Positions 8,183 to 16,823 of a stretch of DNA of 64,000 nt are shown piece after piece. The stretch is from Streptomyces inusitatus (GTDB lineage Bacteria > Actinomycetota > Actinomycetes > Streptomycetales > Streptomycetaceae). The DNA lies in the NCBI RefSeq assembly GCF_014651115.1, contig NZ_BMWG01000002.1:62001-126000 (forward strand), written 5' to 3'. A model generated the notes under the pieces. That model saw only the letters and a list, made by a program, of their open reading frames with translations. It was not told the DNA's origin and did no database searches. Position 1 is the first letter of the stretch. Each line of letters opens with the position of its first letter. The translations under genes were made by a program, and so were the position numbers.

Positions 8183-8262
8183 CGCGCACCGGCCGGGAGC
8201 CGCACATACCGGCGGGGATGCCGCACATACCGGCTGGGAGGCTGTGCGCACCGGCCGGGAGA
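8183..8262. repeat. Four imperfect 20-21 nt tandem repeats
   Basis: Four successive units of the form GCACATACCGGCNGGGAGGC (first and last units begin GCGCGCACC / GTGCGCACC) lie between two convergent genes, just before the pckG-side hairpin. They do not encode a protein. Confidence 0.6.
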
Positions 8263-8270
8263 AAGAAGGC

Positions 8271-8302
8271 GGCCCCCGGAGTCTGAGGGGACTCCGGGGG
8301 CC
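8271..8302 (-). terminator. Bidirectional hairpin between SCO4983-family gene and pckG
   Basis: Perfect 13-bp inverted repeat (8271-8283 and 8290-8302) with a 6-nt loop. On the minus strand it is followed by a T-rich tract, so it fits best as the pckG terminator and may also stop rightward transcription. Confidence 0.75.
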
Positions 8303-8422
8303 GGAACGCGGCGGGCCTGAGGGTGACCCCCACAGGTCAGGGCGGGACTGGTCGGGCCGGTCCGCCGCGAGGTTCGAGCGGCCCCGCCCGCCCGGCGGCT
8401 GCCGGAGCGGGCGGGGAGCCGG

Positions 8423-10285
8423 TCAGCCGAGGCGGGCGACCAGCGAGCGGTACTCGTCCCACAGCTCCTTGGGGGTGTGGTCGCCGAAGGTGTTGAGGTG
8501 CTCGGGGATCAGCGCCGCCTCCTCGCGCCAGACCTCCCGGTCGACCTTGAGCAGGAAGTCGAGGTCGTCGGCGGCCAGATCGAGACCGTCCGTGTCGAGC
8601 GAGCCCGCCGCCGGCAGGATGCCGATCGGGGTCTCGACGCCCTCGGCCCGGCCCTCAAGCCGCTCCACGATCCACTTGAGCACCCGGCTGTTCTCGCCGA
8701 AGCCCGGCCAGACGAACTTCCCCGCGTCGTTCTTGCGGAACCAGTTCACGTAGTAGATCTTCGGCAGCTTGGCCGCGTCCGCCTGCTGGCCGACCTTGAT
8801 CCAGTGGGCCATGTAGTCGCCCATGTTGTAGCCGCAGAACGGCAGCATCGCGAACGGGTCGCGGCGCAGCTCGCCGACCTTGCCCTCGGCGGCGGCGGTC
8901 TTCTCGGAGGCCACGTTCGCACCGAGGAAGACGCCGTGCTGCCAGTCGAAGGACTCGGTGACCAGCGGAACGGCGCTGGCGCGGCGGCCGCCGAAGAGGA
9001 TCGCCGAGATCGGCACGCCCTTGGGGTCCTCCCACTCCGGGGCGACGGTCGGGCACTGGGCGGCGGGCACGGTGAAGCGGGCGTTGGGGTGGGCGGCCGG
9101 GGTCCCCGACTCGGGGGTCCAGTCGTTGCCCTTCCAGTCCGTGAGGTGGGCCGGGGTCTCCTCGGTCATGCCCTCCCACCAGACGTCGTTGTCGTCGGTG
9201 AGCGCGACATTGGTGAAGACGGCGTTGCCCCAGAGAGTCTTCATGGCGTTGGCGTTGGTGTGCTCGCCGGTGCCGGGCGCGACGCCGAAGAAACCGGCCT
9301 CGGGGTTGATCGCGTACAGCCGGCCGTCCTCGCCGAAGCGCATCCAGGCGATGTCGTCGCCGATGGTCTCCACGGTCCAGCCGGGGACGGTGGGCTCCAG
9401 CATGGCGAGGTTGGTCTTGCCGCAGGCGGAGGGGAAGGCGGCGGCGATGTACTTCGGGGACTCCGACTCGCCGGCGGGCGGGGTGAGCTTGAGGATCAGC
9501 ATGTGCTCGGCCAGCCAGCCCTCGTCACGGGCCATGACGGAGGCGATGCGCAGCGCGTAGCACTTCTTGCCGAGCAGGGCGTTGCCGCCGTAGCCCGAGC
9601 CGTACGACCAGATCTCGCGGGTCTCGGGGAAGTGCGAGATGTACTTGGTGGAGTTGCACGGCCACGGGACGTCCCGCTCGCCCTCCGCGAGGGGCGCGCC
9701 GAGGGTGTGGACGGCCTTGACGAAGAAGCCGTCCTCGCCGAGCTCGTCCAGGACGGGCTGTCCCATCCGGGTCATGGTGCGCATGGAGACCGCGACGTAG
9801 GCGGAGTCGGTGATCTCGACGCCGATGGCGGAGAGCGGGGAGCCGAGCGGGCCCATGCAGAAGGGGACGACGTACATCGTGCGACCGCGCATCGAGCCGC
9901 GGAAGATGCCTTCGCCGGCCGTGCCGTCCTCACCGCCGGTGAAGAGGGCCTTCATCTCCGCCGGGGCCTTCCAGTGGTTGGTGGGCCCGGCGTCCTCCTC
10001 CTTCTCGGAGCAGATGAAGGTGCGGTCCTCGACGCGTGCGACATCGGTGGGGTCGGACGCGGCGTAGTAGGAGTTCGGCCGGGTGGCCGGGTCCAGCTTC
10101 GTGAACGTCCCCTTGGCGACCAGCTCCTCGCACAGCCGGTCGTACTCGGCCTCCGATCCGTCGCACCAGACGACGCGGTCGGGCTGGGTGATCGCCGCGA
10201 TCTCGTCGACCCACGAGATCAGCGCCTTGTGATCGGTGGGGGCGGTGCTGGGGAAGGTGGTGGAAGCCGCGATGTCGCGCGCCAC
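8423..10285 (-). CDS. pckG: Phosphoenolpyruvate carboxykinase, GTP-dependent
   Basis: A 620-residue PEPCK of the GTP class, which converts oxaloacetate and GTP to phosphoenolpyruvate, CO2 and GDP at the branch point of gluconeogenesis and anaplerosis. Signatures include [16 protein letters not shown], the kinase P-loop [15 protein letters not shown] near residue 285, [20 protein letters not shown] and [12 protein letters not shown]. The length is normal. GTG 10285 is chosen because AGGAG sits 7 nt upstream and homologues begin MARDIAA; the longer in-frame start at 10393 adds unconserved residues. It stands alone between a convergent neighbour and divergent hemolysin III. A direct repeat upstream may be a regulator site. 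Confidence 0.95.
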   Translation of the reverse strand: MARDIAASTTFPSTAPTDHKALISWVDEIAAITQPDRVVWCDGSEAEYDRLCEELVAKGTFTKLDPATRPNSYYAASDPTDVARVEDRTFICSEKEEDAGPTNHWKAPAEMKALFTGGEDGTAGEGIFRGSMRGRTMYVVPFCMGPLGSPLSAIGVEITDSAYVAVSMRTMTRMGQPVLDELGEDGFFVKAVHTLGAPLAEGERDVPWPCNSTKYISHFPETREIWSYGSGYGGNALLGKKCYALRIASVMARDEGWLAEHMLILKLTPPAGESESPKYIAAAFPSACGKTNLAMLEPTVPGWTVETIGDDIAWMRFGEDGRLYAINPEAGFFGVAPGTGEHTNANAMKTLWGNAVFTNVALTDDNDVWWEGMTEETPAHLTDWKGNDWTPESGTPAAHPNARFTVPAAQCPTVAPEWEDPKGVPISAILFGGRRASAVPLVTESFDWQHGVFLGANVASEKTAAAEGKVGELRRDPFAMLPFCGYNMGDYMAHWIKVGQQADAAKLPKIYYVNWFRKNDAGKFVWPGFGENSRVLKWIVERLEGRAEGVETPIGILPAAGSLDTDGLDLAADDLDFLLKVDREVWREEAALIPEHLNTFGDHTPKELWDEYRSLVARLG

Positions 10286-10314
10286 GATCGCTCCTAAGTG
10301 AGGGTTTTGAGGGG

Positions 10315-10337
10315 TGCCCTGTGCGGTTGCCCTGTGC
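10315..10337 (-). promoter_or_regulatory. Direct repeat upstream of pckG
   Basis: TGCCCTGTGC occurs twice, at 10315-10324 and 10328-10337, 13 nt apart and 30-52 nt upstream of the pckG start. Spacing just over one helical turn suits a regulator site, but there is no other support. Confidence 0.3.
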
Positions 10338-10602
10338 TGTTTTTCCTTGCTGCCCCGTGGGGGCCGCGACCCGGATGCTTCGCAGGCGCTCATCCGGTGC
10401 CGACTGCACTCATCTGATCATCCGGGGCTCGCGCCCATATGTCCAGGGGGTGTCTCACGTGAGCATCGCCACTCGTGCCGGGTGCTGGGTACCGCCATTC
10501 GTGTCCCGGTACGACCCCGTTCGCCGGGGAACCGCCGGGGAACCGCCGGTGAACCCGACCGCGCGGGAGCGGCCCGGCGGCGGGTCCGGCACACCGGTCT
10601 GT

Positions 10603-10622
10603 TACCTACGGTTGCGTAGGTA
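10603..10622. promoter_or_regulatory. Palindromic operator at the hemolysin III start
   Basis: Perfect 8-bp inverted repeat TACCTACG-GTTG-CGTAGGTA ending 10 nt before the ATG. The right arm, TAGGTA at 10617-10622, is positioned like a -10 box for a leaderless transcript, so a bound repressor would block initiation. A TetR-family gene follows hemolysin III and is a candidate binder (inference). Confidence 0.55.
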
Positions 10623-10632
10623 CCATCCAGAT

Positions 10633-11307
10633 ATGACCTCTGCCGCGCCCGAAGTGACCGAGACAGAATCCCCTCCGGTGAAACCGAAGATGCGCGGCTG
10701 GCTGCATGCCGGGATGTTCCCCGCCGTCCTGGTCGCCGGACTGGTGCTCACCGCGTTCGCCGGCTCCACCAAGGCCCGGGTCGCGTGCGCGATCTATGTG
10801 CTCACCGCGTGCCTGCTCTTCGGGGTCAGCGCCCTCTACCACCGGGGCGACTGGGGCCCGCGCGGGGAGGCGGTGCTGCGCCGGCTCGACCACGCCAATA
10901 TCTTCCTGATCATCGCGGGCACCTACACCCCGCTGACGATGCTGCTGCTCCCCGACTCCACCGCCCGCCCCCTTCTCTGGGCGGTCTGGGCGGCCGCGGC
11001 GGCCGGCATAGCCTTCCGGGTCTTCTGGGTGGGCGCGCCGCGCTGGCTCTACACGCCCTGCTACATCGCGATGGGCTGGGCCGCCGTCTTCTTCCTGCCG
11101 GACTTCCTCCGTACGGGCGGCATCGCGGTGCTCGTCTGCGTGATCGTCGGCGGGCTGCTCTACAGCGTGGGCGGCGTGGTCTACGGGATCAAGCGCCCCA
11201 ACCCCTCACCGCGCTTCTTCGGCTTCCACGAGGTGTTCCACTCCTTGACGCTGGCGGCGTTCGTCGTGCACTACGTCGGCATCTCCCTGGTGGCCTACCA
11301 GAGCTGA
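10633..11307 (+). CDS. Hemolysin III family (PAQR-like) membrane protein
   Basis: A 224-residue integral membrane protein with about seven hydrophobic helices. Family motifs are SALYHRGDWG after the second helix, LDHANIFLIIAGTYTPL in the middle, and FGFHEVFHSLTLAAFVVHY near the C-terminus, which provide the conserved His, Ser and Asp of the PAQR/alkaline-ceramidase-like superfamily. The biochemical role in bacteria is uncertain; membrane lipid homeostasis or a metal-dependent hydrolase activity is likely. No RBS is visible and the ATG lies close behind a TAGGTA box, so the mRNA is probably leaderless. A perfect palindrome overlaps this promoter. The gene matches SCO4978 in conserved order, as I recall. 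Confidence 0.9.
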   Translation: MTSAAPEVTETESPPVKPKMRGWLHAGMFPAVLVAGLVLTAFAGSTKARVACAIYVLTACLLFGVSALYHRGDWGPRGEAVLRRLDHANIFLIIAGTYTPLTMLLLPDSTARPLLWAVWAAAAAGIAFRVFWVGAPRWLYTPCYIAMGWAAVFFLPDFLRTGGIAVLVCVIVGGLLYSVGGVVYGIKRPNPSPRFFGFHEVFHSLTLAAFVVHYVGISLVAYQS

Positions 11308-11346
11308 CCCCCTTTCTCTCTCCCCCCGCTCTCTCCCCGCTCTCCC

Positions 11347-11373
11347 GGCCGTGGCGGCCCGCCCGCCACGGCC
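11347..11373 (+). terminator. Hairpin after hemolysin III
   Basis: Perfect 11-bp inverted repeat (11347-11357 and 11363-11373), 5-nt loop, 40 nt after the stop codon. Confidence 0.55.
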
Positions 11374-11476
11374 TTCCTGTCCGGCGCCGGGGGCGGGGAA
11401 CCCGGGGCGGGGGAATCCGGGGCGGACAGGCGCGTGGACACGGCCCGCCCGAAGACCGGTACGGGACAATGAGCGC

Positions 11477-12115
11477 ATGGCCGCCATCACCCCCGCCCCC
11501 GCCGAGACCTCCGGCCCGCCGCCGATGGGGCTGCGGGAGCGCAAGAAGCTCAAGACCCGGATCGCGATCCGCCGCGCCACCCACCGGCTGGTCGCGGAGC
11601 AGGGGTACGAGGCGACCACCGTCGAGCAGATCGCGGAGGCCGCCGAGGTCTCCCCGTCCACGGTCTTCCGCTACTTCCCCACCAAGGAGGACATCGTCCT
11701 CAGCGGCGGACTCCACCCCTCCCTGGAGACCGAGCTGCGGGCCCGGCCGCCCGCCGAGGACCCGCTCGACTCGCTCCGGCTCGTGATCACCACGGGCCTG
11801 GCCGCCTTCACCCCGGAGGAGCGCGCGGAAGCCGTCCTGCGCACCCGGCTGATGGTCGAGGTCCCGGCGATCCGCGCCCGGATGACCGAGTCCATCGCCC
11901 TCACCTCCGACCTGCTGGTCCGCGCCCTCGCGGACCGCACCGGCCGCCCCCACGGCGATCTCGACGTACGTGTGTTCACCGCCGCCGTGCTGGGCGCGCT
12001 GCGCGAGGTGATGCTGTACTGGGCGGCCCGCGACCACCAGGACGACCTGGCCGAACTGGTGGACCGCGCGCTGCGGACCCTCAGGGACGGCGTACGGCTC
12101 CAGCGTCCGCTTTAG
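11477..12115 (+). CDS. TetR-family transcriptional regulator
   Basis: A 212-residue regulator. After a Pro-rich leader, residues about 20-75 form the TetR DNA-binding domain: KKLKTRIAIRRATHRLVAEQ, then TTVEQIAEAAEVSPSTVFRYF with the recognition helix. The C-terminal 130 residues are a helical ligand and dimerisation domain that does not reveal the effector. The start ATG 11477 has no obvious RBS. It is convergent with the DUF255 pseudogene, with only 6 bp between the stops. It may regulate hemolysin III just upstream, where a palindrome overlaps the start, but that is inference. Confidence 0.88.
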   Translation: MAAITPAPAETSGPPPMGLRERKKLKTRIAIRRATHRLVAEQGYEATTVEQIAEAAEVSPSTVFRYFPTKEDIVLSGGLHPSLETELRARPPAEDPLDSLRLVITTGLAAFTPEERAEAVLRTRLMVEVPAIRARMTESIALTSDLLVRALADRTGRPHGDLDVRVFTAAVLGALREVMLYWAARDHQDDLAELVDRALRTLRDGVRLQRPL

Positions 12116-12121
12116 AGCGCT

Positions 12122-14181
12122 TTAGATCCCGCCGCCGCCGGGTGTCAGCTCCCCCGCCAGCTCGGCGCTGTCCGTCACCGGCCGCCGGCACACGAACGCG
12201 CGGCAGACATAGGCCGCCGCCTCGCCGCCCACCAGCTCCCGGTCCCTCAGCAGCGGAAACTCGTCCCCGCCGGGGATGCCCACCGCCACCACCGCGCCGG
12301 GCGCGGCCGCCAGCAGCGCCGTACGGTGCAGCGCGGCCGTCGCCGGATCGTCGGCGGGCCCGACCACCGCGACCTCCCGGGGGCCGTCCAGCAGCGCCTC
12401 CGCCACGGCGAGCCCCCATCCGATGAACCTCGGCGCCTTCGGCCCGAGGTTCTTCACCACCCCCAGCGCCCGCTCGGCCGCCGTCAGATGCGCCTCGGAC
12501 CCGGTGTGCGCCGCGTACGAGAGCAGCGCCCCCGCCGCGGCGGTCCAGCCGGACGGAGTGGCGTTGTCGGTCGGGTCCTGCGGGCGGCGGATCAGCTTCT
12601 CGGCGTCGTCGGCGGTGTCGTAGAGCGTCCCGTTCTCACCGGTGAACCGGTCGATGACGATGTCCAGCAGCAGCCCGGCGAACTCCAGCCAGACGCCCTC
12701 CCCGGTGACCGCCGCGAGCGCGAGAAGCCCCTCCGCGACATCCGCGTAGTCCTCCAGCACCCCCGCGTTGGGGCCCACCCGGCCGTCCTTCGAGGTACGG
12801 GAGAGCCTCGCCGAGTCGTCCAGATGCAGCCGTACGAGGAGGTCCGCCGCCTCGGTGGCCCGCTCGACCAGATCCGGCCGGTCGAAGAACGCCCCCGTCT
12901 CCGCGAGCGCCGCGACCACCAGCCCGTTCCACGCCGCCACCACCTTGTCGTCCCGCTCGGGCCGGTGCCTCAGCTCCCGCGCGGCGAGCAGCCGCTCACG
13001 GATCGACGCGTCCGCCTCCTCGCCCGGGAGCTGGAGCACGGAAGCCCCGTGCTCAAAGGTGCCCTCCTCGGTCACCCCGTACAGCCCGGCCGCCCGGCGG
13101 CCGTCCTCGTCCCCCAGCGCCTCGCTCAGCTGCTCCGGCGTCCAGACGTAGAACGCGCCCTCACTCTTCCCGCCCGTCGCGTCCACACTGTCCGCGTCGA
13201 GCGCCGAGGCGAAACCGCCCTCCGCCGTCCGCAGCTCCCGGACCATGAAGTCTGCGGTCTCCAGCGCGACACGCCGAGCCAGTTCGGATCCCGTGGTGCG
13301 CCACAGGTGCGCGTACGCCCGGCACAGCAGAGCGTTGTCATACAGCATCTTCTCGAAGTGCGGCACCAGCGCCCCCCGCGGCACAGGACGCAGCACATAG
13401 CGGTGAAACCCGCCCCCCACCTGGTCGTACAGGCTGGACCGCACCATGGCCTCACAGGCGCCCTCCGCCATCTCCAGCGCGCCGTCCGAACCGGTCCTGG
13501 CGTGGTGACGAAGCAGGAACTCCACCACCATGCTCGGCGGGAACTTCGTGTCCCCCTCCCCGAACCAACCGCTCACCGGGTCGTAATCCCTGCTCAGCCG
13601 CAGCAGCGCACTCCCCTGCGACTCCGCCGTCGGCCGCCCCGAATCCCCCGCCCCCAGCTCCCGCCCCGCCAAATCCCCCGTAATCCTCCGCGCGACCTCC
13701 GCCACCTCCTCCCGCCGATCCCCCCAGGCCGCCCGCACCCCTTCGAGCACCTGCCTGAACGACGCCATCCCGTGCCGCGGCTCGGGCGGGAAATACGTCC
13801 CGAAGTAGAACGGCTCCCCCTCCGCCGTCATAAAGACCGACATCGGCCACCCACCCTGCCCCGTCGCCGCCTGCACCGCCTCCATGTAGACGGCGTCGAC
13901 GTCCGGCCGCTCCTCCCGGTCGACCTTGACGTTCACGAAGTGCTCATTCATGTACGCGGCCGTCGATTCGTCCTCGAAGGACTCGTGAGCCATGACATGA
14001 CACCAGCGGTCAGCGGGCCTAAGTGACACGACGAATAGCCCACCGAGAGAAAGATGGGTACGTCGCGCCGCTTGGCCTCTTGCATCGCCTCCTCTCCCCA
14101 TGGCCACCAATCCACCGGATTGGAGACGTGCTGGAGGAGATAGGGCGACTGGGAGTTTGCCAGTCGGTTCATGTCTCCCAT
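12122..14181 (-). pseudogene. DUF255 thioredoxin-fold protein (YyaL/SPATA20 type), frameshifted
   Basis: The N-terminal part starts at ATG 14172 (or 14181) and reads [20 protein letters not shown], the normal start of this family, up to SVGYSSCH. Seventeen nucleotides (14006-14022) then intervene before the other frame resumes exactly at [13 protein letters not shown] and continues through DREERPDVDAVYMEA and GQGGWPMSVF to the stop at 12122. Removing the 17 nt restores one protein of about 675 residues with an intact CHWCH redox motif. As it stands, the frame ends 24 codons later at 13948. Upstream starts in the downstream frame give an unrelated leader. Either the gene is broken or the insertion is a sequencing artefact. 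DUF255 proteins have a thioredoxin-like domain plus an alpha/alpha-barrel and no settled function. Confidence 0.8.
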
Positions 14182-14427
14182 CGTTGCACGACGAGGATCG
14201 CAGCGCGTGACCATTTGCGCACGAGGAACGGCTGCCGCGGGCTGGCGGAGGCAAGGTTCCGAACCTGGGGTCGAGGCGTGAGCCGTGCGGAGGAGCCGGA
14301 GCTGCTGCCCCATGCGGCTCGCGAACCCCACAGCCGTGGCCCAAGAGGTCGCCACGATCGCCGAAAGGCCGCTCGGATAATGATCGGCAGGCCAAGCAGG
14401 TCAGGACCACCACGCCCTCGGGACGAC

Positions 14428-15981
14428 TCACACGTCAATGCCTTGCTCCTCCTCCGGTAGGCCGTGGAGGGTGCGGTGATAGGCGAGCGCCTGTCTGTCG
14501 ATCCGGTGTTCCGGAGTTTCGCGGAGCACTCCGCGCACCGTGCTGTCAGCCCGGCTCACGACCGTGAGGTCATCGTTGATAACGAACATGCCTGCATCCA
14601 TGAGCACATGGCAATTGGGGCACAGGCACAGCACGTTACTGATCGCGTCCGCGCCGTTGTGGGGGCGTGCAATGGAGCGGATGTGTGCAGCTTCCGCGTA
14701 GGCACGGCCACCCCCCAGCAGAAGACGGACGCCACAGACCTGGCACTTGAAGTCGTGGATCTGTTTGACAAGGTTGGCGACGGCCGTACTGCGAACGACC
14801 CGTTGGACCGAAAGGGGTGACCTTATACCGTCGGCCAGGCCCGACCCCTCGGCTTCGTCGCGTTGTGGGAGGTGCGCTACACCCTGCTCAGCAGGCACCC
14901 TTCGGACGAGGCGGAATCGCCACACACGCCGTCCGTCCGGTGACTGCTCGGACCAGTAATCCTCAACCGTGTAGAGCCCGTCGTAGCGGTATGCCAGGCC
15001 ACCAGGGGCGTTCGCGGTCCGGCGGACCACACGAACGGGAGCACGGGTGGATGCGCTCCTCGCCAGTGCGGCATTGCCGCGGGTGAGTTGCTGATCACCC
15101 GTCCCCCCCTCGCCGGTATAGATGATGACGTCGCCGTGGTCCTCGTCGCCGAAATGCTCGTCGTGGAGGACGACCGACTCCGCCCCCAGACTCTCGCTGC
15201 CCGCGATGCCGGACATCAGCTGCCGATGGACCCCAGCTCTGGCCAAAGCTCGGCGATCGTCGAAACGGCGTCCTGGCGGGACTCCGGGCACGTGGCCGAA
15301 CCCAGCGGAGGACGGCGGCACGCCTCCGGTCGGGTCCGCCTGCCCACCAGGCAGTGCCGTAGCCAACTCCCTAACCCTGGTGCGTTCCTCCTTCCGTGCC
15401 GTGCGCGCCCGGAACAGGGCTTCTCGGAGCCTCTCCGTTCGCAGCGCATCGTGCACGACCGACTCGTCCACCTCGCCTCCCGCTCCGATCACGGAGGCCA
15501 GGCCGACGAGGATCTGCTCGAACCGCTCGGGCGTGGGGAAGGTCCGCCCGTCGAGGTAGGAGTCCAACGTACGAGCACTCACCTCACAATGCCGGGCTAC
15601 CGCTTCCGTGGCGGGGCTGCCGCACACATCCCAGAAGGCACGCAGTTGATCGGCGAAGTCGGCCTCTTCCGGCGTGCGGCGCGGAACCGCCGCTCCCGAC
15701 AGGCGCGACCGCTCCGCCATGACCCCTTCGGCCACACTTCGACGTTCACGCCACCGGTCCCGCTCCGCCGCATCACCATTCGCCCACGCGTCGACGATCA
15801 GATCCAGCGTCTGCACACTCGGCAGGCGGGCACCGCTCAGCGCCGCGTAGACCGCAGTCCTCGACGCGCCATACGCGACCACCGCATTGACTGTTCCGTT
15901 CGCCCTCTCCCGCAGTTCACGAAGGGCTCGCGCGAACTCAGCCAGGGGGCCGTCACCCCTCACAGGGAGCACCCTAGGCAC
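14428..15981 (-). CDS. SRA-HNH endonuclease with N-terminal HTH regions (modified-DNA restriction)
   Basis: A 517-residue fusion. The N-terminal 200 residues hold two helix-turn-helix-like stretches, SRTAVYAALSGARLPSVQT and, about 110 residues later, VARHCEVSARTLDSYLDGR. Residues about 245-385 form a YDG/SRA domain (GVHRQLMSGIAG, GDVIIYTGEGG, YRYDGLYTVEDYW), which flips and reads modified cytosine. The C-terminus is an HNH nuclease with zinc cysteines: CQVCG, AEAAHIRS, NVLCLCPNCHVLMDAG. SRA-HNH enzymes cleave 5-methylcytosine-containing DNA as type IV restriction; Streptomyces is known for them. The start is GTG 15981 with a weak RBS. It lies alone at the left edge of an island. The HTH-SRA-HNH arrangement is less common than plain SRA-HNH. 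Confidence 0.88.
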   Translation of the reverse strand: MPRVLPVRGDGPLAEFARALRELRERANGTVNAVVAYGASRTAVYAALSGARLPSVQTLDLIVDAWANGDAAERDRWRERRSVAEGVMAERSRLSGAAVPRRTPEEADFADQLRAFWDVCGSPATEAVARHCEVSARTLDSYLDGRTFPTPERFEQILVGLASVIGAGGEVDESVVHDALRTERLREALFRARTARKEERTRVRELATALPGGQADPTGGVPPSSAGFGHVPGVPPGRRFDDRRALARAGVHRQLMSGIAGSESLGAESVVLHDEHFGDEDHGDVIIYTGEGGTGDQQLTRGNAALARSASTRAPVRVVRRTANAPGGLAYRYDGLYTVEDYWSEQSPDGRRVWRFRLVRRVPAEQGVAHLPQRDEAEGSGLADGIRSPLSVQRVVRSTAVANLVKQIHDFKCQVCGVRLLLGGGRAYAEAAHIRSIARPHNGADAISNVLCLCPNCHVLMDAGMFVINDDLTVVSRADSTVRGVLRETPEHRIDRQALAYHRTLHGLPEEEQGIDV

Positions 15982-16240
15982 AATCTCACTGTGAAGTAGA
16001 GCACACTTTCCCTTCTCTCCAGAGAGATGCAGATCACGTTAGATCTACCTAAATAGCATCTGAGCTGCAATGATCCCAATCTACATCAGTCCCGCGATGT
16101 TTTCTGCGGATGGAGAGGCTCGAAAGGTCTGCCATCGTTGCATCGACGGCTGAGTCGAGCGCCTGCAACGAGCGACGGCTCCCTGCGCCAACAGGAAGCC
16201 GTCTCACTCGTAGTCCCCTTCTATCGGTACGGAGAACTAC
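15982..16240. other. Divergent promoter region at the island's left end
   Basis: AT-richer than the chromosome core, especially 16030-16110, and placed between the leftward SRA-HNH gene and a rightward small membrane protein. It probably contains both promoters. No repeat or operator stands out. Confidence 0.4.
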
Positions 16241-16588
16241 ATGTCTGAGGGTACGGGGCCTGCCCTGCCCCGCGAAGCCGACCAGGGCATGGACGGAACC
16301 TCGGGTACGGAACCACTGCGACGCCCCACTCGCTGGCTGACCCCTGCCGGTCTGGCGGTGACCAGCGGAGGCGCCCTTGCCGCCGGATTTCAGGGCAACA
16401 TGGCCGTCGCCGCGATGTCGGCGGCTCCGAGCCTGCTCCTGGGATCCTTCTTCTTCTTCGGGGTGGTCTGTCCTGCGGTCTGGTCCCGTAAGCCACAACG
16501 CCAGAAAGCGGCCCTCGCCGTGATGACCTCCCTGCTCGGAACGGCTCGACGTCGGAACACGACCCGCCGCCGGCGTCCGGCTGGCTAG
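16241..16588 (+). CDS. Small membrane protein, unknown
   Basis: A 115-residue protein from ATG 16241 with GGAG (16231-16234) 6 nt ahead. The N-terminal 50 residues are polar; then a Gly/Ala-rich stretch and a hydrophobic run around SAAPSLLLGSFFFFGVVCPA form one or two membrane helices, followed by a very basic tail ending TARRRNTTRRRRPAG. I do not recognise the family. Its position between two nuclease genes of the island is the only functional clue. The start, RBS and hydrophobic profile support a real gene; the reverse-strand frame over the same bases has no credible features. Confidence 0.6.
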   Translation: MSEGTGPALPREADQGMDGTSGTEPLRRPTRWLTPAGLAVTSGGALAAGFQGNMAVAAMSAAPSLLLGSFFFFGVVCPAVWSRKPQRQKAALAVMTSLLGTARRRNTTRRRRPAG

Positions 16589-16823
16589 TCCGCACTCCCT
16601 GTTGAGATGGGCCCGGGGACAGCGATATCGCCCGTACACCGATGGCGTCTGCCAGACGCGGCCGCCTCAGCTCAGAAGGGGGCCGACGCACGAGGTGCCT
16701 GCGGAGGGCATGGTCGACGTTGTCCCCGCAGACCCCGGCGCTGACCCGCTTCAGGACCCCTCGGCAGCCCCTGCCGGGGGGTCACCCGGAAGGCGTCGGC
16801 CACAACAGACAGCACACTGACTT
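16589..16823. other. Convergent gap without recognised features
   Basis: Between the small membrane protein and the GIY-YIG gene. No convincing ORF, and no strong hairpin noticed. Confidence 0.4.

Noticed and set aside
8477..10297. Plus-strand frame opposite pckG
   Set aside because: Antisense shadow of a highly conserved enzyme.
12122..14431. 769-codon reading of the DUF255 gene with a novel N-terminus
   Set aside because: The first 140 residues match nothing, and the true N-terminus exists in the other frame up to the 17-nt insertion.
16049..16639. 196-codon minus-strand frame at 16 kb
   Set aside because: No domain, poor codon bias; the opposite strand has a gene with RBS and membrane segment.
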